Source: Candidatus Magasanikiibacteriota bacterium (GTDB lineage: Bacteria > Patescibacteriota > Patescibacteriia > Magasanikbacterales > GWA2-37-8). From it: DNA of 5,017 bases. The stretch covers positions 1 through 5,017 of the forward strand of contig CAIOJG010000018.1 of NCBI GenBank assembly GCA_903858555.1, read 5' to 3'. The position numbers and the translations under genes are program-made. Below are positions 1-5,017 of this stretch, piece by piece; position 1 is the first letter of the stretch, and each line of letters starts with the position of its first letter. Below the pieces are notes generated by a model. That model was not told the DNA's origin. It was given only the letters and a program-made list of their open reading frames with translations, and did not search any database.

Positions 1-647
1 CGAACGATTGGATAATCTTTGCTCTTGGTCAAACCAGGACGCAAAATATTCAAAGTAACCGTAGTGCCGGCTACACCTCGAATTTTATCAACAGCCGAAT
101 TTACATCCATACCAACAGTAGCAGTTTTATCTATAGCCAAAATTTTATCGCCCGGTCTCAAGCCGGCTTGTTCTGCCGGAGTGCCCGGTAATGGCGCTAC
201 TACCACCAATTGATTATTTTTTATACCAACTTCCGCGCCAATACCACTAAATTCACCGTCTAAACTTTTATTAAATTCATCAGCTTCTTTTGGTGGGAAA
301 TATACGGTGTATGGATCCCCGGCGCCTGCGACCATGCCTTGTAAAGCGCCATAAAATAAATCGGAATCTTTCACCGGTTGTTTAGCGAATTTAGTTTTTA
401 CTTTTTGCCAAACATCCCAAAACTGATTGAAGTCTACATCTTTAGAAAGATTTTTTGTTTTATCAATATTTAAAACATTGGCACTCCAATCGGTATTGTC
501 GGCCGCATTGGTAACCGATTTTTTATCAAGCAAAAATTGACCGGTTAAAACACCCAGACCAAATAAAACTATGGCCATGATACTGGAAAAATATGCTCCG
601 GCATATTTACGAGCGCGTTCTTTTACTGGAACTAAATCTGTTTGCAT
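1..647 (-). CDS. S41-family (CtpA-type) carboxy-terminal processing protease, N-terminal part, cut by window edge
   Basis: Serine protease of the C-terminal processing (tail-specific) family, which cuts envelope proteins near their C-termini on the outer side of the membrane. The reading frame runs off the left edge, so only the first 215 codons are present. A charged N-terminus is followed by one membrane anchor (about residues 18-40). A helical N-terminal domain carries FWDVWQKVKTKF and the family signature GAGDPYT (residues 108-114). A PDZ domain spans about 128-208, with GIGAEVGI, the APLPGTPAEQAGLRPGDKIL ligand-loop region and a DVNSAVDKIRG helix. The catalytic Ser/Lys domain should lie beyond position 1 and cannot be checked. 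The ATG at 647-645 is chosen because it precedes the anchor and lies 11 bp after the murA stop. The upstream bases are only A and T, with no Shine-Dalgarno. It is probably cotranscribed with murA. The family call is firm; the specific substrate is unknown. Confidence 0.9.
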   Translation of the reverse strand, partial: MQTDLVPVKERARKYAGAYFSSIMAIVLFGLGVLTGQFLLDKKSVTNAADNTDWSANVLNIDKTKNLSKDVDFNQFWDVWQKVKTKFAKQPVKDSDLFYGALQGMVAGAGDPYTVYFPPKEADEFNKSLDGEFSGIGAEVGIKNNQLVVVAPLPGTPAEQAGLRPGDKILAIDKTATVGMDVNSAVDKIRGVAGTTVTLNILRPGLTKSKDYPIV

Positions 648-658
648 AATTTATAAAT

Positions 659-1963
659 TTATTGATTGATTATTTTAATATCAGCACCAACGGAGTTTAA
701 AGTTTCATAAAAATTTTCGTAACCACGCTCAATTGGATAAGTGTTGCTTAGTTTTGATTCGCCTTTAGCCGCCAACATACAGATCAAGACATTTACCCCT
801 GGACGCAAGGCCGGCGGACAAACAATATCGTTGGGAGTGAATTTTATTGGACCTTCTACCCACAAACGGTGCGGATCAAGCAGAGTAACTTTTGCCCCCA
901 ATTTTTGCAACTCCAATGCGTAAACCGCTCGATTTTCATAGGCCCAATCATGCACCAACGTGCGACCTTGAGCTTGGGTAAGAATCGGAATAAACAAAGG
1001 TAAATTATCAATATTTAATCCCGGAAATGGACGTCCGTAAATTTTATCATCCAACGCTTTTAATTTGGAAGGAATGATTTCGATATCAACGATATCAAAT
1101 TTACCGTTTTTAGATTTGCGTTCATTTTTGATATTGTATTTCTGGCCCATCACGGTCAATTTTTCCAACTCCAGTTCCAAAAATTCTAGGGGGCAATTTT
1201 TTATGGTCAGATTTGAACCGGTCGTAATCGCTACCGCCACAAAAGTCATCGCTACTATCGGATCGGGCATTATGGGATAATTTTTAACTGAATTTAATTT
1301 TTTTACACCTTCTATTTCTAGTGTGGTTGTGCCAATACCTTTTATTTTAGCGCCGGCTTTTAGTAAAAAATAACAAAGGTCTTGTACCATGTAATTGGCC
1401 GAGGCCATCTTGATAGTAGATTTGCCAACGGCCAAGACTGCCGCCATAATTGCATTTTCAGTCGTAGTATCTCCGGATTCGTACAATACGATTTTAGCTG
1501 CCTTTAATGGCGAGTTTTTAACTTCGTAAAAACATTCGGTAGATTTTACTTCAATACCAAATTTTTCCAAAGCATACCAATGAGGGCGAACAGTGCGTTC
1601 ACCCAAATGACATCCGCCCGCTTTTGGCAAACTGTACTCTTTTAGGCGTGTACCCAAAACACTCCATAAAAATATGGAAGCACGGGTTTTTTCGGCCGCC
1701 ATTTTGTTGATATTTTTGGTATTTAAATCCGCCGTAGCATCTATCTCTAAAGTGCCTTTGGTAATCCAGCGAAATTTTACACCCAAACTCTCTAACAACT
1801 CTATAATACGATGGACTTCTTCGATATCGGGCATATCAACCAGAGTGGTTTTTCCCTTGATAAGCAAAGTGGCACACAAAATAGAAACAGCCGAGTTTTT
1901 GGCTGATTGGTTGGGAACCTCCCCGTGTAACTTTTTACCGCCATTTATAATAAGATAGGACAT
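659..1963 (-). CDS. murA: UDP-N-acetylglucosamine 1-carboxyvinyltransferase (MurA)
   Basis: Transfers enolpyruvate from PEP to UDP-GlcNAc, the first committed cytoplasmic step of peptidoglycan synthesis. It has 434 residues, slightly longer than the usual 415-420, and the two-lobed EPSP-synthase-like fold is expected throughout. Key residues known from E. coli MurA are recognisable by eye alignment: K22-N23 (in SAKNSAVSIL), R94 (TRASIF), the loop AGGCHLGER with the catalytic and fosfomycin-target Cys at 118 and R123, the general base D319 (in PGLNID, where most family members have PGFPTD), R387 (ALRPG) and R413 (ERGYEN). It should therefore be active and, having Cys rather than Asp at 118, fosfomycin-sensitive in principle. 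AroA is excluded by the GGCxLGxR loop. The ATG at 1963 gives the normal N-terminus (INGGKKLHGEV). No Shine-Dalgarno precedes it. First gene of a minus-strand pair with the S41 protease. Confidence 0.96.
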   Translation of the reverse strand: MSYLIINGGKKLHGEVPNQSAKNSAVSILCATLLIKGKTTLVDMPDIEEVHRIIELLESLGVKFRWITKGTLEIDATADLNTKNINKMAAEKTRASIFLWSVLGTRLKEYSLPKAGGCHLGERTVRPHWYALEKFGIEVKSTECFYEVKNSPLKAAKIVLYESGDTTTENAIMAAVLAVGKSTIKMASANYMVQDLCYFLLKAGAKIKGIGTTTLEIEGVKKLNSVKNYPIMPDPIVAMTFVAVAITTGSNLTIKNCPLEFLELELEKLTVMGQKYNIKNERKSKNGKFDIVDIEIIPSKLKALDDKIYGRPFPGLNIDNLPLFIPILTQAQGRTLVHDWAYENRAVYALELQKLGAKVTLLDPHRLWVEGPIKFTPNDIVCPPALRPGVNVLICMLAAKGESKLSNTYPIERGYENFYETLNSVGADIKIINQ

Positions 1964-1990
1964 GTTTATGTCTTTATTTTTTTTCGTATC

Positions 1991-2004
1991 TATACTATAC
2001 TATA
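1991..2004 (+). promoter_or_regulatory. Candidate -10 region for the divergent PEGA-protein/rnhA operon
   Basis: The 66-bp gap between the divergent murA and PEGA-protein starts contains a (TATAC)2TATA repeat. On the plus strand it offers TATACT at 1991-1996 and again at 1996-2001, each 5 of 6 to TATAAT. Initiation from the second would begin near 2008 and give a leader of about 20 bases. No convincing -35 is visible at the expected distance (TTTATT at 1973-1978 is the nearest). The call therefore rests on the -10 match and on the need for a promoter here. Confidence 0.35.
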
Positions 2005-2022
2005 AGCATTATTTTTTTGCAA
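1994..2022 (-). promoter_or_regulatory. Putative sigma-70 type promoter for murA and the S41 protease
   Basis: Read on the minus strand, TTGCAA (2022-2017, 4 of 6 to TTGACA) is followed after 17 bp by TATAGT (1999-1994, 5 of 6 to TATAAT). A start of transcription near 1987 would leave a leader of roughly 24 bases before the murA ATG. A second TATAGT (2004-1999) and a TATAGA (1994-1989) overlap it because the region is a 5-bp repeat, so the exact -10 is uncertain. This is predicted from sequence only. Confidence 0.5.
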
Positions 2023-2029
2023 ACCATTT

Positions 2030-3373
2030 ATGGAGTATCCCGGGACTCACTTTACCCGCCCTTGGCGCCTGGCTTTTTTGCTGGTTTTTATCGCTGCTTT
2101 TTTCATTATTGCGCCACTTTTGGTGTTATATACTTCCGGATACCGTTATGATTTTAACGCTGGGATCATCAAAGAAACCGGGGCAATTAGCATCGACGTC
2201 TTACCAAAAAATGCTGTAGCTTATTTAAACGATCAAAAATTGGACATTAAGATACCGATTCGTCTAAAAAACGTCACTCCCGGAAAATACAAAATAAAAA
2301 TCACGGCCGACGGTTTTTATGATTGGGAAAAAGATGTCCAAGTGGAAAACATGCAAACGGTGTATATCAAAGAAATAAAACTAATCCAAAAATCAGATCC
2401 GCAAAAAATCGTTGATGGAAAAATTGACTCACTTTATCTTGCGCCAAATAATCAATTTTTGATTTATCAAAAAAATAACACCTCCACTGAATTCTGGTTG
2501 CACGATTTTAATTTAGCCCCTGATAAATTAATTTTAAAAACATCTATTAAAAAAACGTACTCGGTTGAATGGTCGAATAAAAGTGATTATACAATGATTA
2601 AAAGTGCTGATTTATCCGAAGTATATATAATCAATGCCACAGCCGTTGACAATCCTTGGGTTTTGTCTAAAGATGAAAAAAATATTTCCAAAATCCAGTG
2701 GAATAACAATACAGATGATCTATATTTTTCCAACAAAAATCAAATATTTTTGGCTGACGTAACAACCCAACAAAAAACTTCGGTCGGAAAAAATTCTTTT
2801 ATCGATTGGCAGGTAAGCGATAATCAAATTTGGGCATTGCAAATAAATACCACAACCAATGATATTAATCTCGACAAAGATGTATTTGGTTTTGATTCTA
2901 CTTTTACTTCTATCAATACTTTAACCGCTGACGCCGACAATAAAACCAATTGGCAAATCATTTCTATCAACAGCAACGTCGCACTACTCAAGAAAAATTC
3001 TTTTTCGGAAATGCTGATTGCAACCAACGATAAGCAGTACAATTTTTTTGGTGATAAATTTTTGCTTTCACCATACAATAGTTGGTGGATAATGTGGACA
3101 CCATGGGAACTGACTACTTATAGTTATGGTGAAGAACCGTTCTTGCTCAATCGATCCGGAGAACAACTACGAAAAGTAATTGTGCTGGACGAATATAATA
3201 CTTTGGGCTTAATCTGGGCCAACAAAATGACGGCTTTATTCCCCTACTATTTTGTAAGCCATAATTTAATAAATTCTCCGATCAATGATGCGACCGCTGA
3301 CATAAAAAATCGCACGCTTTATTTTTCTGGAAACTTAAACGGTCAAGACGGAATTTGGACAATAAATTATTAA
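2030..3373 (+). CDS. Membrane-anchored PEGA-domain protein with long beta-rich extracytoplasmic region
   Basis: Function unknown; 447 residues. A short basic N-terminus (R10, R13) precedes one strong membrane segment at about 14-34, so residues 35 onward should lie outside the membrane. The segment TSGYRYDFNAG (35-45) leads into a PEGA domain at about 51-118, with GAISIDVLP, then RLKNVTPGKYKIKITADGFY and a terminal strand region. PEGA domains are small beta-sandwich modules common in surface proteins. Residues 125-447 are a series of short beta-strand-like blocks separated by polar turns, rich in Asn, Asp and Trp (for example FLIYQKNNTSTEFWLHDF, KIQWNNNTDDLYFSNKNQIF, RTLYFSGNLNGQDGIWTINY). 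This resembles a degenerate WD40/TolB-like beta-propeller, but no blade motif is clear enough to be sure. The architecture is familiar from Patescibacteria. The ATG at 2030 has no Shine-Dalgarno (gcaaaccattt precedes it). rnhA begins 6 bp downstream, implying cotranscription without an obvious functional link. Confidence 0.82.
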   Translation: MEYPGTHFTRPWRLAFLLVFIAAFFIIAPLLVLYTSGYRYDFNAGIIKETGAISIDVLPKNAVAYLNDQKLDIKIPIRLKNVTPGKYKIKITADGFYDWEKDVQVENMQTVYIKEIKLIQKSDPQKIVDGKIDSLYLAPNNQFLIYQKNNTSTEFWLHDFNLAPDKLILKTSIKKTYSVEWSNKSDYTMIKSADLSEVYIINATAVDNPWVLSKDEKNISKIQWNNNTDDLYFSNKNQIFLADVTTQQKTSVGKNSFIDWQVSDNQIWALQINTTTNDINLDKDVFGFDSTFTSINTLTADADNKTNWQIISINSNVALLKKNSFSEMLIATNDKQYNFFGDKFLLSPYNSWWIMWTPWELTTYSYGEEPFLLNRSGEQLRKVIVLDEYNTLGLIWANKMTALFPYYFVSHNLINSPINDATADIKNRTLYFSGNLNGQDGIWTINY

Positions 3374-3379
3374 ACTTTT

Positions 3380-3790
3380 ATGAAACTGATTACTTTTACG
3401 GATGGCGGCGCACGCGGCAATCCCGGACCAGCCGCGGCTGGAATTGTAATAAAAAATGAAGCGGGTAAAACTTTAGCAGCCTACGGAGAATATTTAGGCA
3501 AACAAACAAACAATTTTGCGGAATATTCTGGATTGATTTCCGCCTTAAAAAAAGCTAAAGAACTTGGCGCCACCGAAGTTGAATGTCGTTTAGACAGTGA
3601 GCTTGTCACCAAACAAATGCGCCGTGAATATAAAATAAAAGATCCTGGATTGCAAAAATTATTTATCCTGGCTTATAATGCGTCGACAGAATTTAAAAAA
3701 GTTACCTACCACCACATTTTCCGCGAACAAAATAAAGAAGCGGATAAACAAGTAAATGAAACTTTGGACAAAAAAAACCTCTCGAATTAA
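3380..3790 (+). CDS. rnhA: Ribonuclease HI, RVT_3-like short form
   Basis: Cytoplasmic endonuclease that cuts the RNA strand of RNA-DNA hybrids, removing R-loops and replication primers. It has 136 residues, shorter than E. coli RNase HI (155), and is a single RNase H fold. All four metal-binding acidic residues can be seen: D8 in FTDGGARGNPGPAA, E48 in NNFAEYSGLISAL, D72 in CRLDSELVTKQM and D122 in REQNKEADKQVNE. The DGGARGNPGP start and the REQNKEAD ending are typical of the RVT_3 / YpdQ / archaeal-type branch. That branch lacks the basic protrusion of the E. coli enzyme, and none is seen here. The ATG lies 6 bp after the PEGA-protein stop, with no Shine-Dalgarno. The last codons (Asn-Leu-Ser-Asn-stop) form the left arm and loop of the terminator hairpin. 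Confidence 0.93.
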   Translation: MKLITFTDGGARGNPGPAAAGIVIKNEAGKTLAAYGEYLGKQTNNFAEYSGLISALKKAKELGATEVECRLDSELVTKQMRREYKIKDPGLQKLFILAYNASTEFKKVTYHHIFREQNKEADKQVNETLDKKNLSN

Positions 3791-3803
3791 TCGAGAGGTT
3801 TTT
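3771..3803. terminator. Bidirectional intrinsic terminator shared by rnhA and the convergent Ala-rich gene
   Basis: CCTCTCGA (3778-3785) pairs perfectly with TCGAGAGG (3791-3798) around a 5-base loop (ATTAA, 3786-3790). A run of seven A lies to the left (3771-3777) and five T to the right (3799-3803), followed by a further T-rich stretch to 3815. Rightward transcripts therefore end in hairpin plus UUUUU. Leftward transcripts end in the same hairpin plus seven U. The rnhA stop codon TAA (3788-3790) is in the loop. The leftward gene ends at 3814, 16 bp from the hairpin. Confidence 0.9.
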
Positions 3804-3813
3804 ACTTGTTTTT

Positions 3814-4389
3814 TTACTGAGCAACTGTAGATGTAGCTGGAGTCATAGAAGCTGCAGTCTGAGCCTTTAGAGCGGCAACCGCAGTCTTGTAAGCACTTTC
3901 AGCGGCAGCGACAGCAGTCTTACGTGCAGTCAAAGCATCCTTCTTGGCAGCTTGGAAAGCAGTTTTGGCAGCTTTCTTTGCAACAGCATCTTTAGCAGCG
4001 GCAGTCAAAGCAGTTTTGTAAGTACTGTTAGCGGCAGTCAAAGCAGTTTTGTAAGCAGAGGCAGCGGCAGCTAAAGCAGTTTTACGTGTCTGTTGCAATG
4101 CTTTCATTGCGGCAGATTGAGCAGCGTTTGCGGCTTTCAACTGAGCTTTAGCAGCTAATACTTCTTCTTTAGTTTTTGCAGTGATAGCTTTACGATCAAC
4201 CATAGCTTTTGCAGTTACGGCTTGTCTAGCTGTTTTTGCAGTTGTTCTCAAAGTTTTAACTTCATTTTGGTATTCCATTTTCTTTGTGTTTGGCAAAGTT
4301 GGAGTGGAAGACGAAATCTCGGCGGCGGAAGCTGGGAATGCAGCGAGCATTGCACCGGCTACCAATAATGCGGATAAGGATTTGTTCAT
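3814..4389 (-). CDS. Exported Ala/Lys-rich helical repeat protein, function unknown
   Basis: Unrecognised protein of 191 residues. Residues 1-22 look like a Sec signal peptide: MNK, a hydrophobic core SLSALLVAGAMLAAF, then PASA with an AxA cleavage site after A22. The mature part is dominated by Ala, Lys and Thr. From residue 34 to 183 there is no glycine, proline, cysteine or tryptophan, so a nearly continuous alpha helix is likely. By hand count the mature protein has about 28 Lys/Arg against 9 Asp/Glu, so it is strongly basic. An 11-residue pattern recurs: ASAYKTALTAA (110-120), NSTYKTALTAA (121-131) and again around SAYKTAVAAL (165-174). Such 11-mers are seen in right-handed coiled coils and in amphipathic LEA-type helices; similarity here may be compositional only. 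The ATG at 4389 fits the signal peptide and has no Shine-Dalgarno (upstream is almost all A/T). It starts 19 bp after the putative anti-sigma gene and ends at a shared terminator. Export is well supported; a role as envelope or surface component is inferred. Confidence 0.8.
   Translation of the reverse strand: MNKSLSALLVAGAMLAAFPASAAEISSSTPTLPNTKKMEYQNEVKTLRTTAKTARQAVTAKAMVDRKAITAKTKEEVLAAKAQLKAANAAQSAAMKALQQTRKTALAAAASAYKTALTAANSTYKTALTAAAKDAVAKKAAKTAFQAAKKDALTARKTAVAAAESAYKTAVAALKAQTAASMTPATSTVAQ
3998..4096 (-). repeat. 33-bp tandem repeats within the Ala-rich gene
   Basis: On the plus strand, units beginning GCGGCAG start at 3998, 4031 and 4064, exactly 33 bp apart. The first two share GCGGCAGTCAAAGCAGTTTTGTAAG nearly intact; the third is diverged after about 20 bases. 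Each unit encodes one 11-residue helix module. Weaker copies with the same 33-bp step (GCAGTCTT at about 3871 and 3904) occur nearer the 3' end of the gene. Confidence 0.85.
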
Positions 4390-4408
4390 ATGTATATAAA
4401 TTATTAAA

Positions 4409-4777
4409 TTACTTTTTTTCGTTTATGAATTTATCGACCTTTGTAAATAATACTTTTCTAAAACGAAAAATAATTAACGATAAAATTATGACGACTAAAA
4501 AAACCAAAAACCAAATTCCCAAATGATACCAAGGAAAAAATTCGGAAATTTCTTCATTGAAATCAAACAGCTCGGTAATATCTATCTTGACACTATCAAA
4601 CCAAACTGAAAGAAATCCAAGACTTCCCTGCTCTATCATCTTCTCGTAAACAATATAGGATAAAACAGCCAAGCTGGCTAAAAATCCGCTCAGCAAACCG
4701 TAAAGATAGTACCTAGTTTTTACTACCTTGACGCTACGCATGATATCGCGATGTAAATTTTGAGGTAATTCACTCAT
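4409..4777 (-). CDS. Small two-helix membrane protein, candidate anti-sigma factor
   Basis: No recognised family; 122 residues. Two membrane segments are clear, at about 23-44 and 84-104. Basic residues flank both on the same side (RSVKVVKTR before the first, RFRKVLFTKVDK after the second), so both ends should be cytoplasmic. The acidic 40-residue loop (45-83, including DITELFDFNEEISEFF) should face outward. The start ATG (4777-4775) overlaps the sigma-factor stop TGA in an ATGA arrangement, so translation is probably coupled. That position, directly after an ECF sigma gene, is the usual place for a membrane anti-sigma factor. The short N-terminal LPQNLHRDIMRSV also resembles segments seen near the membrane helix of some anti-sigma proteins. 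Against this, only about 22 residues precede the first helix, far less than a normal anti-sigma domain, and no HxxxCxxC zinc motif is present. The anti-sigma role is inferred mainly from position. Confidence 0.72.
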   Translation of the reverse strand: MSELPQNLHRDIMRSVKVVKTRYYLYGLLSGFLASLAVLSYIVYEKMIEQGSLGFLSVWFDSVKIDITELFDFNEEISEFFPWYHLGIWFLVFLVVIILSLIIFRFRKVLFTKVDKFINEKK

Positions 4778-5017
4778 ATTTTTTGATTTAATATTTCGCC
4801 CAAAGCTTTTTTAGCTCTAGATAAATAAGTTTTTACAGTATTTATAGGAACTTTTAAAACTTGAGCGATCTCATCATAAGTCAATTCATCACGATAATAC
4901 AAAACGATCACGGTCTGATAGACTGGCTTTAGATTTTTTAGTGCATTGTCAATGTGCTCTTTATTTTGTTTCTCCTCTAATTCTTTATACGCATCGCTTT
5001 CACCAATTGTTTCAAAG
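4774..5017 (-). CDS. ECF-type RNA polymerase sigma factor, C-terminal part (region 4), cut by window edge
   Basis: The final 80 residues of a sigma-70 family protein; the N-terminal part with region 2 lies beyond the right edge. A charged linker (ELEEKQNKEHID) leads into sigma region 4: NALKNLKPVYQTVIVLYYRD, then the helix-turn-helix LTYDEIAQVLKVPINTVKTY followed by LSRAKKALGEIL. This is the standard -35-binding module of ECF/group 4 sigma factors (DEIAxxLxVPxxTVKTxLxRAKxxL). The protein ends six residues after this module, as ECF sigmas usually do, so TGA at 4776-4774 is a true stop. It overlaps the next gene by 4 bp. It probably directs its own operon, but its promoter is outside the window. 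A LuxR-type regulator would share the helix-turn-helix but not the preceding region-4 helices. Confidence 0.9.
   Translation of the reverse strand, partial: FETIGESDAYKELEEKQNKEHIDNALKNLKPVYQTVIVLYYRDELTYDEIAQVLKVPINTVKTYLSRAKKALGEILNQKI

Noticed and set aside
19..213. 64-codon open frame on the plus strand
   Set aside because: It lies opposite the PDZ domain of the S41 protease, which has clear family motifs; the plus-strand protein shows no recognisable features.
648..658. Terminator or promoter between murA and the S41 protease
   Set aside because: Only 11 A/T bases are present, with no hairpin and no room for a promoter, so cotranscription is more likely.
741..1958. Several plus-strand open frames (741-923, 1065-1280, 1674-1958)
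   Set aside because: All lie antisense inside murA, whose active-site residues are intact, and are shadows of its codon bias.
1962..2219. 85-codon plus-strand frame beginning before the PEGA gene
   Set aside because: It overlaps the PEGA-protein start in another frame and ends within it; its hydrophobic run is the out-of-frame reading of the real membrane segment.
2824..3078. 84-codon minus-strand open frame
   Set aside because: It is opposite the continuous PEGA-protein frame and has no family features.
3998..4096. CRISPR-like array
   Set aside because: The 33-bp units are contiguous with no spacers and lie in frame within a coding sequence.
3814..4389. Histone H1-like nucleoid protein
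   Set aside because: The Ala/Lys composition fits, but a clear signal peptide with an AxA site and the lack of the Pro-containing repeats typical of H1-like tails argue for export instead.
4390..4408. Separate promoter for the Ala-rich gene
   Set aside because: TATA-like strings occur in this very A/T-rich gap, but no -35 at a sensible distance is visible and any start would be almost leaderless; left unannotated.
4181..4526. Plus-strand frames at 4181-4399 and 4284-4526
   Set aside because: They are antisense to the Ala-rich gene and the membrane-protein gene, both supported by signal peptide, membrane segments and operon spacing.

Overview
This is an AT-rich window of dense bacterial genes in three transcription blocks. 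Spacing is short (6 to 23 bp inside and between most blocks, 66 bp at the one divergent junction). No rRNA, tRNA, CRISPR array or mobile element is visible. The gene types suggest a member of the Candidate Phyla Radiation (Patescibacteria): a membrane-anchored PEGA-domain protein with a long beta-strand-rich tail, a short RVT_3-type RNase HI, an S41/CtpA-type protease with a short N-terminal anchor, and starts without Shine-Dalgarno sequences. This placement is inference from gene style, not from a marker gene. TGA is used as a genuine stop at 4774-4776, which argues for the standard bacterial code rather than the TGA=Gly code of Gracilibacteria/Absconditabacteria.

Block 1 (minus strand, 1-1963): murA, the first committed step of peptidoglycan synthesis, is followed 11 bp later by the N-terminal two-fifths or so of an S41-family protease with a PDZ domain, cut off by the window edge. 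Both concern the cell envelope. A good promoter candidate for the pair lies at about 1994-2022.

Block 2 (plus strand, 2030-3790): a membrane-anchored PEGA-domain protein with a large external region is followed 6 bp later by ribonuclease HI. Block 2 ends in a perfect 8-bp hairpin with A/T tracts on both sides. This also serves as the terminator for the convergent block 3, and the rnhA stop codon sits in its loop.

Block 3 (minus strand, 3814-5017): the C-terminal part (sigma region 4) of an ECF-type RNA polymerase sigma factor overlaps by 4 bp a small two-helix membrane protein, a candidate anti-sigma factor. A gene for an exported, strongly cationic Ala/Lys-rich protein follows 19 bp later. 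That protein has about 150 residues with no glycine or proline, and part of it is built from 11-residue (33-bp) repeats. This is the least ordinary part of the window: it looks like a membrane-sensing regulatory pair followed by a possible surface-helix effector. The roles of the last two genes are inferred.
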